A stretch of DNA of 64,000 bases, taken from positions 19,005 to 83,004 of the IMG/VR virus record IMGVR_UViG_3300036399_001297, one strand, 5' to 3'. The notes below the pieces were generated by a model. The model ran no database searches. It saw only the letters and a program-made list of their open reading frames with translations, and was not told the DNA's origin. This document shows positions 51,922 to 60,436 of the stretch, in pieces. The stretch's first letter is position 1. Each line of letters begins with the position of its first letter. Source of the DNA: a virus. Made by a program: the position numbers and the translations under genes.

Positions 51922-52908
51922 TTATCTATGACTTAATTGCCATCCCCCATTAACCAAAGGAGTCAGTATCATACCAGTCTTTCCTTTAGGACTTTTAACA
52001 CGTCTATCGTTCCAATCTATAGGTTCAGGTAAAAAACTATCTATTTCTGCCATATCTTTAGTTGTTAAAATGACCGGACTTTTTTCGGCTCTATTCATAA
52101 CATCCGCTTGATACGGATTTTGTTTATCAGTACGAACAGCAGAACCCATCTTCAAACTTTGTCTGTTCTCTTGACCCTTTCCCATTGTTCTAGAGAGACT
52201 TTGAGAATGTGGATCGTGTTTGGAGGTATAGTCTTGAAACTGGGTTAGTTGTTCTTTCATTATACCGTAAACGGGATTTAAGGTTTTTTTGATATCTTTA
52301 AATGCATTCAATATTGCTTTTTTATCCCAAGGCTTTAAAGATCTTTGAAAATCTTTATAATCTGGTTTATAAGCAGCACCTCCAAATATTTCAAATTTTA
52401 AATTTGGATCGTCGTTCCACCAACCAGAACGAATGCCTTTATCAAAAATAAAATCTTTATATAAATCAAAAGCAAATTTAATTATGAATTTATTATATCC
52501 CTTTTCCCTTTGATTGGTTAAATCTATTAAAAATTGTTTTTGGTTTATATCAGAACCAGATTTCTTTTTTAATTTTGAAGATTTAGGAGAGTCGTCAGTT
52601 TTTCCCAAAATAGGATCAACTAATTTTTTAATATCTTTATATACAGTAGCAACATCAGCGTTCCAATTTACAGCACTATTATTAGCTTCTTCCTCGGTTT
52701 TTTTAGCTGCTAGATATTCAAAAAATTTAGAATCTGGTTGTGTGATGTTTCTGTTATTAAAATAAAGCCCGAATGCCGTTTCTATAACATCCATATTTTT
52801 ATATTTTTCATAAATAATAACCAAGGCTCTTATTATTTGACCCCATAAATCACTAGCTTGTTTTGCTTCTTCTAAACAACTTTCCAATATAACCTTTAAA
52901 TCCATCAT
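51922..52908 (-). CDS. Hypothetical late protein
   Basis: A 328-residue protein. The start MMDLKVILESCLEEAKQ is another short helix with an ILE site. Then SDLWGQIIRALVIIYEKYKN, a Lys/Ser linker (SSKLKKKSGSD), FIIKFAFDLYKDFIFDKGIR and a C-terminal TGMILTPLVNGGWQL. No family recognised. It precedes the neck gene, so a head or neck role (as for gp13) is possible but unproven. A composite late element lies upstream. Confidence 0.6.
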   Translation of the reverse strand: MMDLKVILESCLEEAKQASDLWGQIIRALVIIYEKYKNMDVIETAFGLYFNNRNITQPDSKFFEYLAAKKTEEEANNSAVNWNADVATVYKDIKKLVDPILGKTDDSPKSSKLKKKSGSDINQKQFLIDLTNQREKGYNKFIIKFAFDLYKDFIFDKGIRSGWWNDDPNLKFEIFGGAAYKPDYKDFQRSLKPWDKKAILNAFKDIKKTLNPVYGIMKEQLTQFQDYTSKHDPHSQSLSRTMGKGQENRQSLKMGSAVRTDKQNPYQADVMNRAEKSPVILTTKDMAEIDSFLPEPIDWNDRRVKSPKGKTGMILTPLVNGGWQLSHR

Positions 52909-52909
52909 A

Positions 52910-52929
52910 AATTTATAGAATTACTTACC
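52910..52929 (-). promoter_or_regulatory. Composite GGTAAGTA plus TATAAATT element
   Basis: Minus-strand GGTAAGTAATTCTATAAATT is followed by T and ATG 52908. It is nearly the same as the element before the sheath gene. Confidence 0.55.
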
Positions 52930-52933
52930 AATA

Positions 52934-52972
52934 AAAAAGGGTAACTCTATTAAAAGTTACCCTTTTTATTTT
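52934..52972 (-). terminator. Rho-independent terminator after the acidic core-like gene
   Basis: A 13-base-pair stem (52934-52946 with 52955-52967), arms AAAAAGGGTAACT and AGTTACCCTTTTT, loop of 8. On the minus strand it follows the stop at 52988 by 15 bases and is followed by more T residues. Confidence 0.85.
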
Positions 52973-52987
52973 TGTTTTTAATTTATT

Positions 52988-54049
52988 TTATTGTTCGAAT
53001 AAACTTTTACCAGCTTTAACAGCACCAGAAACTGTATGGCTACTTGCTTTGGTTAAGTTATGTCCAGCAGTAGGAGAAAGTTTCTTTAATACTCCATCAA
53101 ATCCTGATCCGGTTGATGGGGTTTGAGCTTTACTTTTTACTGCTTTTGGCTTATTTTCAGAAACTTCGGCTTTTTTATTTTGAAGCTTTTTGATATTTCC
53201 AGAAAATGGTTTGAGGTTTACACCTTTTTTTAAACCTTTAACTTTAACAGATTCTTGTTTCACCGATTCATCATCATCATCGTATTTAGAAGCTTTTTTG
53301 AGTTTATCTGTTTTTGATTTTTTCTTTGCTAGTCTTTCTTTACGAGAATCTCTTTGGTCTTTACGAGCAGATGCTTCTTTCCAAGATTCTTCTTTGACTA
53401 CATCTTCTTCCTCTTCTTCGTCTTCTTCCTCTTCTTCGTCTTCTTCGGAACCTTCTTCATCAGAATCATCATCCAAATCTTCGATATCATCAGCTTCATC
53501 TTCGTCTTCATCGCTAACGATTTTTTCGAGTTCGGAAAGAACGTCTTTTAAATTTGCTAAAACTTCTTTGAGATCAACTTCTCCACCGGAAAAGTCTTCT
53601 TCTCCCATATCGTCATCACCAAGATCGTCATCACCCATATCATCGAGGTCACTGAGATCATTGAGATCACCAAGATCATCACCACCAAAATCATCATTTT
53701 CTTCTTCACCAAAAGATGGTTCTACGCCGTTATCGTTTGAGAATGAAAAATTATTTTCGCCTAAGATTTTGCTGTATAAAACATCAAATGGGTTGTTAAA
53801 ACTAGATTTGTCTAATTTCTTTGTTGATTCTTTTGTTCCGGTATCATCATCTGAATTATGATCACATTCTTCTGGAGAATCGAGATCAACGTTTTCGTCA
53901 GATTCATTTCCTGTTTTAAATTCACCCAATGCTGATTTACCAGTTGGTACAGCGCCTTTAACCTCATGACTAGGGGCTTTAGTGGTGGTTTCTTCGATTG
54001 TTCCTTCGGAAAGGACTTCCATATATGATTTAATCAATTCGTCTTGCAT
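52988..54049 (-). CDS. Acidic putative prohead core/scaffold protein
   Basis: A 353-residue protein with a long Asp/Glu run (residues about 115-225) and a basic C-terminal third. The start MQDELIKSYMEVLSEG is a capsid-targeting-like helix with an LSE/G site, and a second such helix (NPFDVLYSKILGE) lies near residue 92. The motif SHEVKGAVPTGKSALGEF (about 27-44) recurs at the very end as SHTVSGAVKAGKSLFEQ. Such features fit prohead core proteins of the gp67/gp68 type processed by the head protease. This is inference; no direct match is claimed. Confidence 0.6.
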   Translation of the reverse strand: MQDELIKSYMEVLSEGTIEETTTKAPSHEVKGAVPTGKSALGEFKTGNESDENVDLDSPEECDHNSDDDTGTKESTKKLDKSSFNNPFDVLYSKILGENNFSFSNDNGVEPSFGEEENDDFGGDDLGDLNDLSDLDDMGDDDLGDDDMGEEDFSGGEVDLKEVLANLKDVLSELEKIVSDEDEDEADDIEDLDDDSDEEGSEEDEEEEEDEEEEEDVVKEESWKEASARKDQRDSRKERLAKKKSKTDKLKKASKYDDDDESVKQESVKVKGLKKGVNLKPFSGNIKKLQNKKAEVSENKPKAVKSKAQTPSTGSGFDGVLKKLSPTAGHNLTKASSHTVSGAVKAGKSLFEQ

Positions 54050-54061
54050 AATTGTTACAAG

Positions 54062-54069
54062 TACTTACC
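54062..54069 (-). promoter_or_regulatory. GGTAAGTA element
   Basis: Minus-strand GGTAAGTACTTGTAACAATT precedes ATG 54049 with 12 bases between the GGTAAGTA core and the ATG. Third instance of the GGTAAGTA version. Confidence 0.45.
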
Positions 54070-54078
54070 TTGGACGAG

Positions 54079-54909
54079 TTACATTTCTACATTTTTTTCT
54101 TCAATTTCTAATATTAATTCGGCTTCTTTTCTAAAATTTGGAACTTTTATTCTTTCAAAACCCTCATCAGAAAACCATACAATATAAGAATCTCCTATAG
54201 AAAATGGGGTATTTCTCTCTAAGATTAATTTATACAACCAAATTTGTAAAGCGTATTTGTTATACTCACAGTCATCCAAATGATTAAATGGTGATAATAA
54301 TTTATTTTTATATTTGCTGGTTCTATTAATTTTTTTATTGGTTTTATAATCGAAAATAACCAGTTCATTTGTTTTTTTATTATATGAAAGATTATCCATT
54401 GTGCCTACTAATTTTGTTTTATGATCTCCAACAACAAATTCAGATTTAATCAAATGATGATCTTCTTTATACCAATCATAAAAGTATAAAAAATTCTTTA
54501 ACATTTTTGCTATTTCCAAATAATATTTTTCGATTGAATTGTCAGAATAAAAATTTGAATGTTCTTTAAAGAAAATATCTATAGCGTCTCTGTCTATAGA
54601 ATATTTTTTTCGCATTAAAAAATTTTCAATATATAAATGAAATTCGGTTCCTTTATGGTTAGCATAATCTCTTTGAAATTTCCATTTATCCAAAACATCC
54701 TCAATAGAAATACCTTCTCTTTTTGAAACAGCCGTAGCTATAGCTGTTTCTGGAAATTCTTTTTGATACTTATGAAGTAATTTTGTAACAGAATATTTCG
54801 CTGGCTCGCCATCTATTTTATACGTGTGATCTTTTTCAGAGAATTGAATATCTTTAAACGGAATTTCTAATTCTATCAGTGATGTAAAATTTGGAGTAAT
54901 TTTTTCCAT
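54079..54909 (-). CDS. PD-(D/E)XK superfamily nuclease
   Basis: A 276-residue nuclease of the RecB/Cas4-like superfamily. Core motifs: NHKGTEFHLYIE with the helix His, KSEFVVGD, VGTMDNL as the metal-binding Asp, LVIFDYKTNKK as the (D/E)xK strand, and YALQIWLYKLIL as the QxxxY helix. Thus all catalytic elements appear intact. A DNA end-processing exonuclease role is likely. Its ATG overlaps the TAA of the AAA+ gene by one base, so the two products may act together. Confidence 0.82.
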   Translation of the reverse strand: MEKITPNFTSLIELEIPFKDIQFSEKDHTYKIDGEPAKYSVTKLLHKYQKEFPETAIATAVSKREGISIEDVLDKWKFQRDYANHKGTEFHLYIENFLMRKKYSIDRDAIDIFFKEHSNFYSDNSIEKYYLEIAKMLKNFLYFYDWYKEDHHLIKSEFVVGDHKTKLVGTMDNLSYNKKTNELVIFDYKTNKKINRTSKYKNKLLSPFNHLDDCEYNKYALQIWLYKLILERNTPFSIGDSYIVWFSDEGFERIKVPNFRKEAELILEIEEKNVEM

Positions 54910-56087
54910 TAGAATCCGATCCTTTTTTCTTGAACGACTTCTTTATAGAATTTAACTTCACTCTCAAGATTATAAACATCAGCTAGTGCCATAGGAGATT
55001 TAATTTTTTCATCAATCAATTTCTCCGGATATTTTAAACTCTCGGCCAATTTTTTAGAATCTTCAATCGAAAGGAAATCAAATTTATATTCCACTTTGAG
55101 TCTACCTTTTCTCTTTAGGGCTGGATCAATTTCTTTAGTGTCACAATTATAGGTAATAATAACCGCAATATTTAGAATATCACTAAGAATACCATCAGAT
55201 AGATTCAATAAAGCCGAAACAGCAGATGTATCTAAAGAATCGCCATGACGTTTCATTATCAACTTTTCAGCATCTTCTAAAACAATAATAGAATTTGATT
55301 TTTGTATCAACATCTGCAAACAAGCTGGATCGGAAGTAAATGTTTCCAGCATTGTTGTAGGAATATAGATAAAATCTTTTTGAATATGATTCGTAAGACT
55401 CTTAATAAAAGTAGACTTTCCAGTACCACTAGGACCATGAAACATATAAAGACCCGATGATTCTTTGTTTATTCTATCTTTTATTGTATCTAAAACACCA
55501 ACAAAAGATTTTCCATAGTTTAGTTCAAAATCAATATCTTTATGATTTTTTATTTTTAGTGGTTCAAATGCATAATCACCATATTGATTTTTTATAAAAA
55601 GATGAATTTTAGAATCTTCTGAGTTATGTATAAATTTTTTAAAATCTTCTACCGGAAAAACACATCCGGCTGGTCCGCAAAAAGATAAATTATAAACATT
55701 GTTAGAATTATTTTCTTTTATACTAGCATCGTCCCAAAAATGACTATCCGAATCATCTTGGTATTTCTTTATAATTTTTACAAAAATATCTTTATATTCG
55801 AAAAAGAATGTTCCCCCTCGAAATTCCTTAAAATCCCTACATACATTTTTTAATTTTCCATTACAACTAAAGGAAACCAATTTAGAATTTTCAAATAAAA
55901 AATTAAAAATTTCTTTATCGAATAGTTCATCTGCATAAAAATGAACCGGACATTTACCATAAGTATGTGATATATAATAATTAACCGGAAAATCGGATGT
56001 ATTGTTTGGGGAATACATGTTCATTCCTTCCGCAAAATAATATACGTTGTTAGGTTTGGTTTCTTTTTTTCTCATTTCGACTATCAT
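54909..56087 (-). CDS. AAA+ ATPase
   Basis: A 392-residue protein. The N-terminal about 200 residues are unlike known domains and include FRGGTFFFEYKDIFVK. The AAA+ core has Walker A HGPSGTGKSTFIK, Walker B SIIVLEDAEKLI, NLSDGILSDILNIAVIITYN as the sensor-1 region and ALKRKGRLKVEY with the arginine-finger-like Arg pair. It resembles BCS1/FtsH-type single AAA modules rather than clamp loaders. Target unknown. Coupled to the nuclease gene downstream. Confidence 0.8.
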   Translation of the reverse strand: MIVEMRKKETKPNNVYYFAEGMNMYSPNNTSDFPVNYYISHTYGKCPVHFYADELFDKEIFNFLFENSKLVSFSCNGKLKNVCRDFKEFRGGTFFFEYKDIFVKIIKKYQDDSDSHFWDDASIKENNSNNVYNLSFCGPAGCVFPVEDFKKFIHNSEDSKIHLFIKNQYGDYAFEPLKIKNHKDIDFELNYGKSFVGVLDTIKDRINKESSGLYMFHGPSGTGKSTFIKSLTNHIQKDFIYIPTTMLETFTSDPACLQMLIQKSNSIIVLEDAEKLIMKRHGDSLDTSAVSALLNLSDGILSDILNIAVIITYNCDTKEIDPALKRKGRLKVEYKFDFLSIEDSKKLAESLKYPEKLIDEKIKSPMALADVYNLESEVKFYKEVVQEKRIGF

Positions 56088-56115
56088 GGTATCAGATTTA
56101 GTTTTTTTGTCAACC

Positions 56116-56123
56116 TATAAGTA
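56116..56123 (+). promoter_or_regulatory. TATAAGTA late-promoter-like element
   Basis: TATAAGTATATTATATG: element ends 6 bases before ATG 56130. Confidence 0.5.
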
Positions 56124-56129
56124 TATTAT

Positions 56130-56477
56130 ATGAAAAAGTTGAATTATGAAGATTGTGAGAATTTGATTAATCAATGTATAAAACTTGTAAAAAAACAAGA
56201 CTCTGATTTTTTTGTTCTAAAAAAATTAAAAGGTCGGGTTATGGGATTGTGTCATTGGGATTGGATAGAAATAGATCCCCGTAAAGAATTCCTAGAAACA
56301 TCTATACACGAATGTTTACATTATCTCAATCCAGATTGGTCCGAAACCATGGTAACATACGCAGAATCCAGAATAATGAATCAGGCAACCTACTTAAAAC
56401 TCATGGAATTTGCAAATCTTTTATCTTCAAAATTATACAAAAAGGAAAAGACCTCGAAAAGAAAACCTAAAAAATGA
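56130..56477 (+). CDS. Small metallopeptidase-like protein (HExxH)
   Basis: A 115-residue protein. SIHECLHYLNPDWSETMVTY contains the zinc-binding HExxH (HECLH), with a downstream Glu in TYAESRIM that could be the third ligand. CHWDWIEIDPRKEF precedes it, as in SprT- and minimal gluzincin-like proteins. The basic tail (KTSKRKPKK) suggests nucleic-acid contact. Substrate unknown. Confidence 0.7.
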   Translation: MKKLNYEDCENLINQCIKLVKKQDSDFFVLKKLKGRVMGLCHWDWIEIDPRKEFLETSIHECLHYLNPDWSETMVTYAESRIMNQATYLKLMEFANLLSSKLYKKEKTSKRKPKK

Positions 56478-56488
56478 TTGACCAAACG

Positions 56489-56513
56489 TTAAAAATATGT
56501 AAGTATAGAATAC
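56489..56513 (+). promoter_or_regulatory. Shared promoter-like element before nrdB
   Basis: GTTAAAAATATGTAAG then TATAGAATAC, 6 bases before ATG 56520. It matches the element at 10729-10754 almost throughout. Confidence 0.5.
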
Positions 56514-56519
56514 AACACT

Positions 56520-57494
56520 ATGATTTTCGAAGAACAAATCTCGCGCAAACCAAACAAGTATCCATGGACAGACAAATTTATCGAAAGTATGCACAACGGA
56601 TTCTGGACCGACAAAGAATTTTCATTTAAGTCTGATATTCAACAATTTAAAGTAAATCTAACCGACCAAGAAAGAGAAATCGTTATTCGCACATTATCCG
56701 CTATTGGACAAATTGAGATAGCGGTAAAAACCTTTTGGAGCAAATTAGGAGATAATCTGCCTCATCCATCATTGCAGGATTTGGGATTTGTTATGGCTAA
56801 TACGGAAGTCATCCATAACAATGCATACGAACGACTCATTTCAACCCTTGGATTAGAAGATGTATTTGAAAAGAATTTAAAACTTGATTGGATCGAAGGT
56901 AGAGTAAAATATCTTAAAAAATATACTCATCGTTATTATAAAGATTCTAAGAAACAATATGTATATGCTTTGACTCTTTTTACATTGTTTGTTGAAAATG
57001 TCTCATTATTTTCTCAATTTTATGTAATCAATTGGTTTGCTAGATTTAAGAATGTTCTTAAAGACACAGACCAACAAGTAAAGTATACACGCAACGAAGA
57101 AAATATTCACGGCATGGTTGGTGCTCAAATCATTAATACCATTAGAGAAGAATATCCAGAATTGTTTGATGATGAATTTGTAAATAAAATTATCGCAGAA
57201 GCTAAAGAAGCATATGAAGCAGAAGCAAAAATTATTGATTGGATGATAAATGGAATTAAGGAAGAAGGTCTTAGTGCTGTTATTCTTAAAGAATTTGTAA
57301 AAAATAGAATAAACGAATCGTTGAAAATGATTGGGTTTCCCCCTGCTTTTGAGATTGACAAAAATATCATTTCTTCTACGATGTGGTTTACAGAGGAATT
57401 GTTGGGAAATAATATGGTTGATTTTTTCAGTTCCAGACCCACAGAGTACTCTAAAAAATCACAATGTTTTGATGAAGATGCATTATTTGGTTAA
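56520..57494 (+). CDS. nrdB: Ribonucleotide reductase small subunit NrdB
   Basis: The 324-residue class I beta subunit that makes the radical for ribonucleotide reduction. Iron ligands and radical Tyr are visible: AIGQIEIAVKTFW (first acidic ligand), NTEVIHNNAYERL (Glu, His and the radical-type Tyr in E-x2-H-x3-Y), LFVENVSLFSQF and RNEENIHGMVG (E-x2-H). The QIE.AVKTFW form is typical of the Bacteroidota/Chlamydia-like branch rather than of T4 or E. coli. It forms an operon with the small gene, nrdA and dut. Confidence 0.95.
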   Translation: MIFEEQISRKPNKYPWTDKFIESMHNGFWTDKEFSFKSDIQQFKVNLTDQEREIVIRTLSAIGQIEIAVKTFWSKLGDNLPHPSLQDLGFVMANTEVIHNNAYERLISTLGLEDVFEKNLKLDWIEGRVKYLKKYTHRYYKDSKKQYVYALTLFTLFVENVSLFSQFYVINWFARFKNVLKDTDQQVKYTRNEENIHGMVGAQIINTIREEYPELFDDEFVNKIIAEAKEAYEAEAKIIDWMINGIKEEGLSAVILKEFVKNRINESLKMIGFPPAFEIDKNIISSTMWFTEELLGNNMVDFFSSRPTEYSKKSQCFDEDALFG

Positions 57495-57501
57495 TTAATT
57501 T

Positions 57502-57804
57502 ATGAAATTTGATAATCTTGTAAAACGTATTTTATCAGAAAAATACATACTAGTAGGGACTTGTGTTGAATATTGCGAAGATGATGGAAATAAAATATAT
57601 CAAATTGTCAGGCAAGATGATATGTCTTACGATGAAACAACGTATTATCATGATCCAGAATTAGAAATATCAAAAGAAAAATTTGAAGAATTAACAGGTA
57701 TTAATGTACCAAAAGATCACTTCACAGGATATAATAGTGATCACGGTATCGTTTTTGATTACGATCCAAAAACAGACATACACAAATTTTATAAAAATAT
57801 ATGA
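57502..57804 (+). CDS. Hypothetical protein between nrdB and nrdA
   Basis: A 100-residue acidic protein. The first 13 residues MKFDNLVKRILSE again form a helix with an LSE site. Then VGTCVEYCEDDGNKIYQIVR, an EISKEKFEELTG helix and a C-terminal Tyr/Asp/His-rich end. No family recognised. Its stop overlaps the nrdA ATG (ATGA). It could modulate the reductase or be a virion protein that merely sits here. Confidence 0.6.
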   Translation: MKFDNLVKRILSEKYILVGTCVEYCEDDGNKIYQIVRQDDMSYDETTYYHDPELEISKEKFEELTGINVPKDHFTGYNSDHGIVFDYDPKTDIHKFYKNI

Positions 57805-59465
57805 CAAACAAATACGAATGGTTAAACAAAGACTCACGAAAATTTCTCGAAAGAGGTTATTTGTTAGAGGGAGAAACAGCAGAACAACGAATCAGAGATA
57901 TCGCAGATGCATCAGAAAAATATTTAAACATAACTGGATTTGCTGATAAATTTGAAGATTATATGTCTAGAGGATTTTTTTCCTTATCAAGCCCAATCTG
58001 GTCAAATTTTGGAAGAAAAAGAGGTCTTCCTATCTCATGTTTCGGTTCTTATGTACCAGATACTATGGAAGGAATCATGGAAAAGGTTTCTGAAACTGCT
58101 GTAATGACAAAACATGGTGGTGGTACTTCTGCATATTTTGGACATCTTCGCGGAAGAGGAACACCAATTTCTTCCGGTGGAGAATCTACCGGATCTGTAC
58201 ATTTCATGGAGTTGTTTGACAAGCTAATGAATGTTGTTTCTCAAGGAAATGTTCGCAGAGGATCATTTGCGGCATATCTCCCAATTGATCATCCAGACAT
58301 TGAAGAGTTTCTAAAAATCAAATCAGAAGGTTGTGAAATTCAAGATCTATCTATTGGCGTTTGTGTTTCTGATGAATGGATGAAGAAAATGGTTGAAGGA
58401 GACAAAGATGCTCGTAAAATTTGGGGTCTTGTTATCAAGAAACGATTTGAATCTGGTTATCCATATATATTCTTCAGTGATAATGCTAACAACCAAGCAC
58501 CACAAATTTATAAAGATAAAGGATTAAAAATTAATAGTTCAAATTTGTGTAGCGAAATATTTTTGAGCAATTCGGAAGATGAATCTTTTGTTTGCGATCT
58601 TTCGTCTTTAAATTTGGAGACTTGGGAAGAATGGAGAGATACTGATGCCGTAGAAACATTGGTTTATTTCTTGGACGCTGTAATGTCTGAATTTATTGAA
58701 AAAACCGAAGGAATAAAGTTTATGGAAGCTCCAAGAAAATTTGCTATGAATCAAAGAGCATTAGGTGTTGGTGTTCTTGGTTGGCATTCTTTATTGCAAT
58801 CCAAGATGATTCCATTCGAATCCATGGAAGCCAAAATGTTAAACAATCAAATTTGGTCTTTCATTAGAAAAAAATCAGATATGGCAACCACTGCATTAGC
58901 TAGTATTTTTGGCTCTGCTCCGATCTATAATAACAATAATAAATTAGAATATTTTAGACGCAATGTTACTACGTTAGCCGTTGCTCCAACAACTTCTAGT
59001 TCTTTTATTCTTGGTCAAGTATCTCCAAGCATAGAACCTCTTAATAGTAATTACTTTGTGAAAGATCTTAGTAAAGGTAAATTTACATTTAAGAATCCTT
59101 ATCTTAAAAAACTTCTAAAGGAAAAAGGAAAAGATGATGATGATACTTGGAAGTCTATTTTGGTAAAAGGTGGAAGTGTTCAGCATTTAGATTTTCTTTC
59201 TGAAAACGAAAGGGAAGTATTTAAAACCTTTGGTGAAATATCTCAAAAAGAAATCATCATCCAAGCCGCACAACGTCAAAAGTATATCGATCAAGGCCAA
59301 AGTTTGAATATTATGATTCCGCCAAATACAAAACCAAAAGATGTAAATGAGCTTATGATTTTTGCATGGGAACAAGGAATCAAATCCCTATATTATCAAC
59401 GCAGCGCAAATCCAGCCCAAGAACTTGCTCGTTCTATTTTGAGTTGTTCTACGTGCGAATCTTGA
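57801..59465 (+). CDS. nrdA: Ribonucleotide reductase large subunit NrdA (compact)
   Basis: The 554-residue class I alpha subunit, about 200 residues shorter than T4 NrdA and lacking the N-terminal ATP-cone domain, so dATP feedback through that domain is absent. Catalytic parts are intact: PISCFG (first redox Cys), SSNLCSEIF with the thiyl-radical Cys flanked by Asn and Glu, FVCDLSSLNLE (second redox Cys), SLYYQRS for radical transfer and the terminal CSTCES for re-reduction. No intein, although nrdA is a frequent intein host. Confidence 0.95.
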   Translation: MTNKYEWLNKDSRKFLERGYLLEGETAEQRIRDIADASEKYLNITGFADKFEDYMSRGFFSLSSPIWSNFGRKRGLPISCFGSYVPDTMEGIMEKVSETAVMTKHGGGTSAYFGHLRGRGTPISSGGESTGSVHFMELFDKLMNVVSQGNVRRGSFAAYLPIDHPDIEEFLKIKSEGCEIQDLSIGVCVSDEWMKKMVEGDKDARKIWGLVIKKRFESGYPYIFFSDNANNQAPQIYKDKGLKINSSNLCSEIFLSNSEDESFVCDLSSLNLETWEEWRDTDAVETLVYFLDAVMSEFIEKTEGIKFMEAPRKFAMNQRALGVGVLGWHSLLQSKMIPFESMEAKMLNNQIWSFIRKKSDMATTALASIFGSAPIYNNNNKLEYFRRNVTTLAVAPTTSSSFILGQVSPSIEPLNSNYFVKDLSKGKFTFKNPYLKKLLKEKGKDDDDTWKSILVKGGSVQHLDFLSENEREVFKTFGEISQKEIIIQAAQRQKYIDQGQSLNIMIPPNTKPKDVNELMIFAWEQGIKSLYYQRSANPAQELARSILSCSTCES

Positions 59466-59466
59466 T

Positions 59467-59886
59467 ATGAAAATAAAATTATTAGAAACAAACGCTAAAG
59501 TTCCAGTTAGAGCTAATGATTGTGCAGCAGGATATGATTTATATTCTTCGTGTAATGCTTTGATATATCCGCAAGAAAGAATGTTAATTAAAACCGGAAT
59601 ATCTATAGAAATTCCAGAAGGATATTATGGAAGAATAGCACCTAGATCTGGTTGGGCATTAAAATATGGAATAGATACATTAGCTGGTGTTATAGATTCT
59701 GATTATAGAGGAGAAGTCGGAGTTATATTATATAATACAGATAAAGAAATACCATTTCATATCAAAATCGGAGATAGAATAGCTCAGATTATATTTGAAA
59801 AATATTATTCATTCGATATAGAAATTTCGAATGAAATTTCAAAAACTGCTAGAGGCGATGGCGGATTTGGTTCTACCGGAAAATGA
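59467..59886 (+). CDS. dut: dUTPase
   Basis: 139-residue trimeric dUTP pyrophosphatase, making dUMP and keeping uracil out of DNA. All five motifs are seen: ANDCAAGYDLYS, PRSGWALKYG, GVIDSDYRGEVGVIL, IKIGDRIAQIIF and the C-terminal RGDGGFGSTGK with the P-loop-like tail. It starts 1 base after nrdA and is the last gene of the nucleotide operon. It faces a convergent late gene 2 bases away. Confidence 0.95.
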   Translation: MKIKLLETNAKVPVRANDCAAGYDLYSSCNALIYPQERMLIKTGISIEIPEGYYGRIAPRSGWALKYGIDTLAGVIDSDYRGEVGVILYNTDKEIPFHIKIGDRIAQIIFEKYYSFDIEISNEISKTARGDGGFGSTGK

Positions 59887-59888
59887 TA

Positions 59889-60425
59889 TTAAATTCTAAT
59901 ATCGGCTCTTTCTCTGGTATCTGATGGATTTCTTTTAGCAAATTTTCCACCAGCTGATCTTTCAGGTTTATCTAAAAATCCTGCTTGTCCTAATGCACCT
60001 TTTAATGATGTAACCGAAACTTGACCAGTACCAGAAGTTTTAGCTAATTTTCTAATAACTCCTTTTAGAAATTGCGATGCTTGATCATAATTGGCTAAAC
60101 TGTTTTCTGTAACGTTTCCTACTTTTTTTAGATCATTTATAAAATCATCAATTTGGGCATAAAGTTTTTCAACATGAGATTTTACAACGCTAGAAGATCT
60201 TCCACCTTTAAATCCAGTTGAAATCTCTTTACCGACATCACCAAAACTTTTTGTTTCGGGATCAACAAAACTGTCATATCCTCTTTTAGCTCCTTTAACT
60301 ATACCCGCACCAGTTCCTTTAATCTGGTCCCATAATCCTTCTTCTACTATTTCTGGTGTTTCTTTTGTGTTTTCAAAAATTTGGGAATAAGCTTCTTCCA
60401 TTAAAGAGTGATCATTATATTTCAT
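59889..60425 (-). CDS. Putative packaged virion protein with capsid-targeting-like N-terminus
   Basis: A 178-residue protein from ATG 60425 (an earlier in-frame start at 60446 overlaps the late element). The first helix NDHSLMEEAYSQIFEN carries an IFE/N site. Then VEEGLWDQIKGTGAGIVKGAK and a helical central region (HVEKLYAQIDDFINDLKKVG), and a basic C-terminus (AGGKFAKRNPSDTRERADI). No family recognised. Gly-rich segments near residue 40 could pack against membrane or DNA. Confidence 0.6.
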   Translation of the reverse strand: MKYNDHSLMEEAYSQIFENTKETPEIVEEGLWDQIKGTGAGIVKGAKRGYDSFVDPETKSFGDVGKEISTGFKGGRSSSVVKSHVEKLYAQIDDFINDLKKVGNVTENSLANYDQASQFLKGVIRKLAKTSGTGQVSVTSLKGALGQAGFLDKPERSAGGKFAKRNPSDTRERADIRI

Positions 60426-60436
60426 ATTATAATAAA

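Noticed and set aside
53190-53861. Ser-rich 223-residue plus-strand frame
   Set aside because: It is the mirror of the Asp/Glu-coding stretch of the 52988-54049 gene; GAA/GAT codons read backwards give TTC/ATC and Ser codons. No promoter or family match.
54909-56087. Clamp loader gp44
   Set aside because: Long unrelated N-terminus and a single AAA module of BCS1/FtsH type; lacks the clamp-loader context and gp62.
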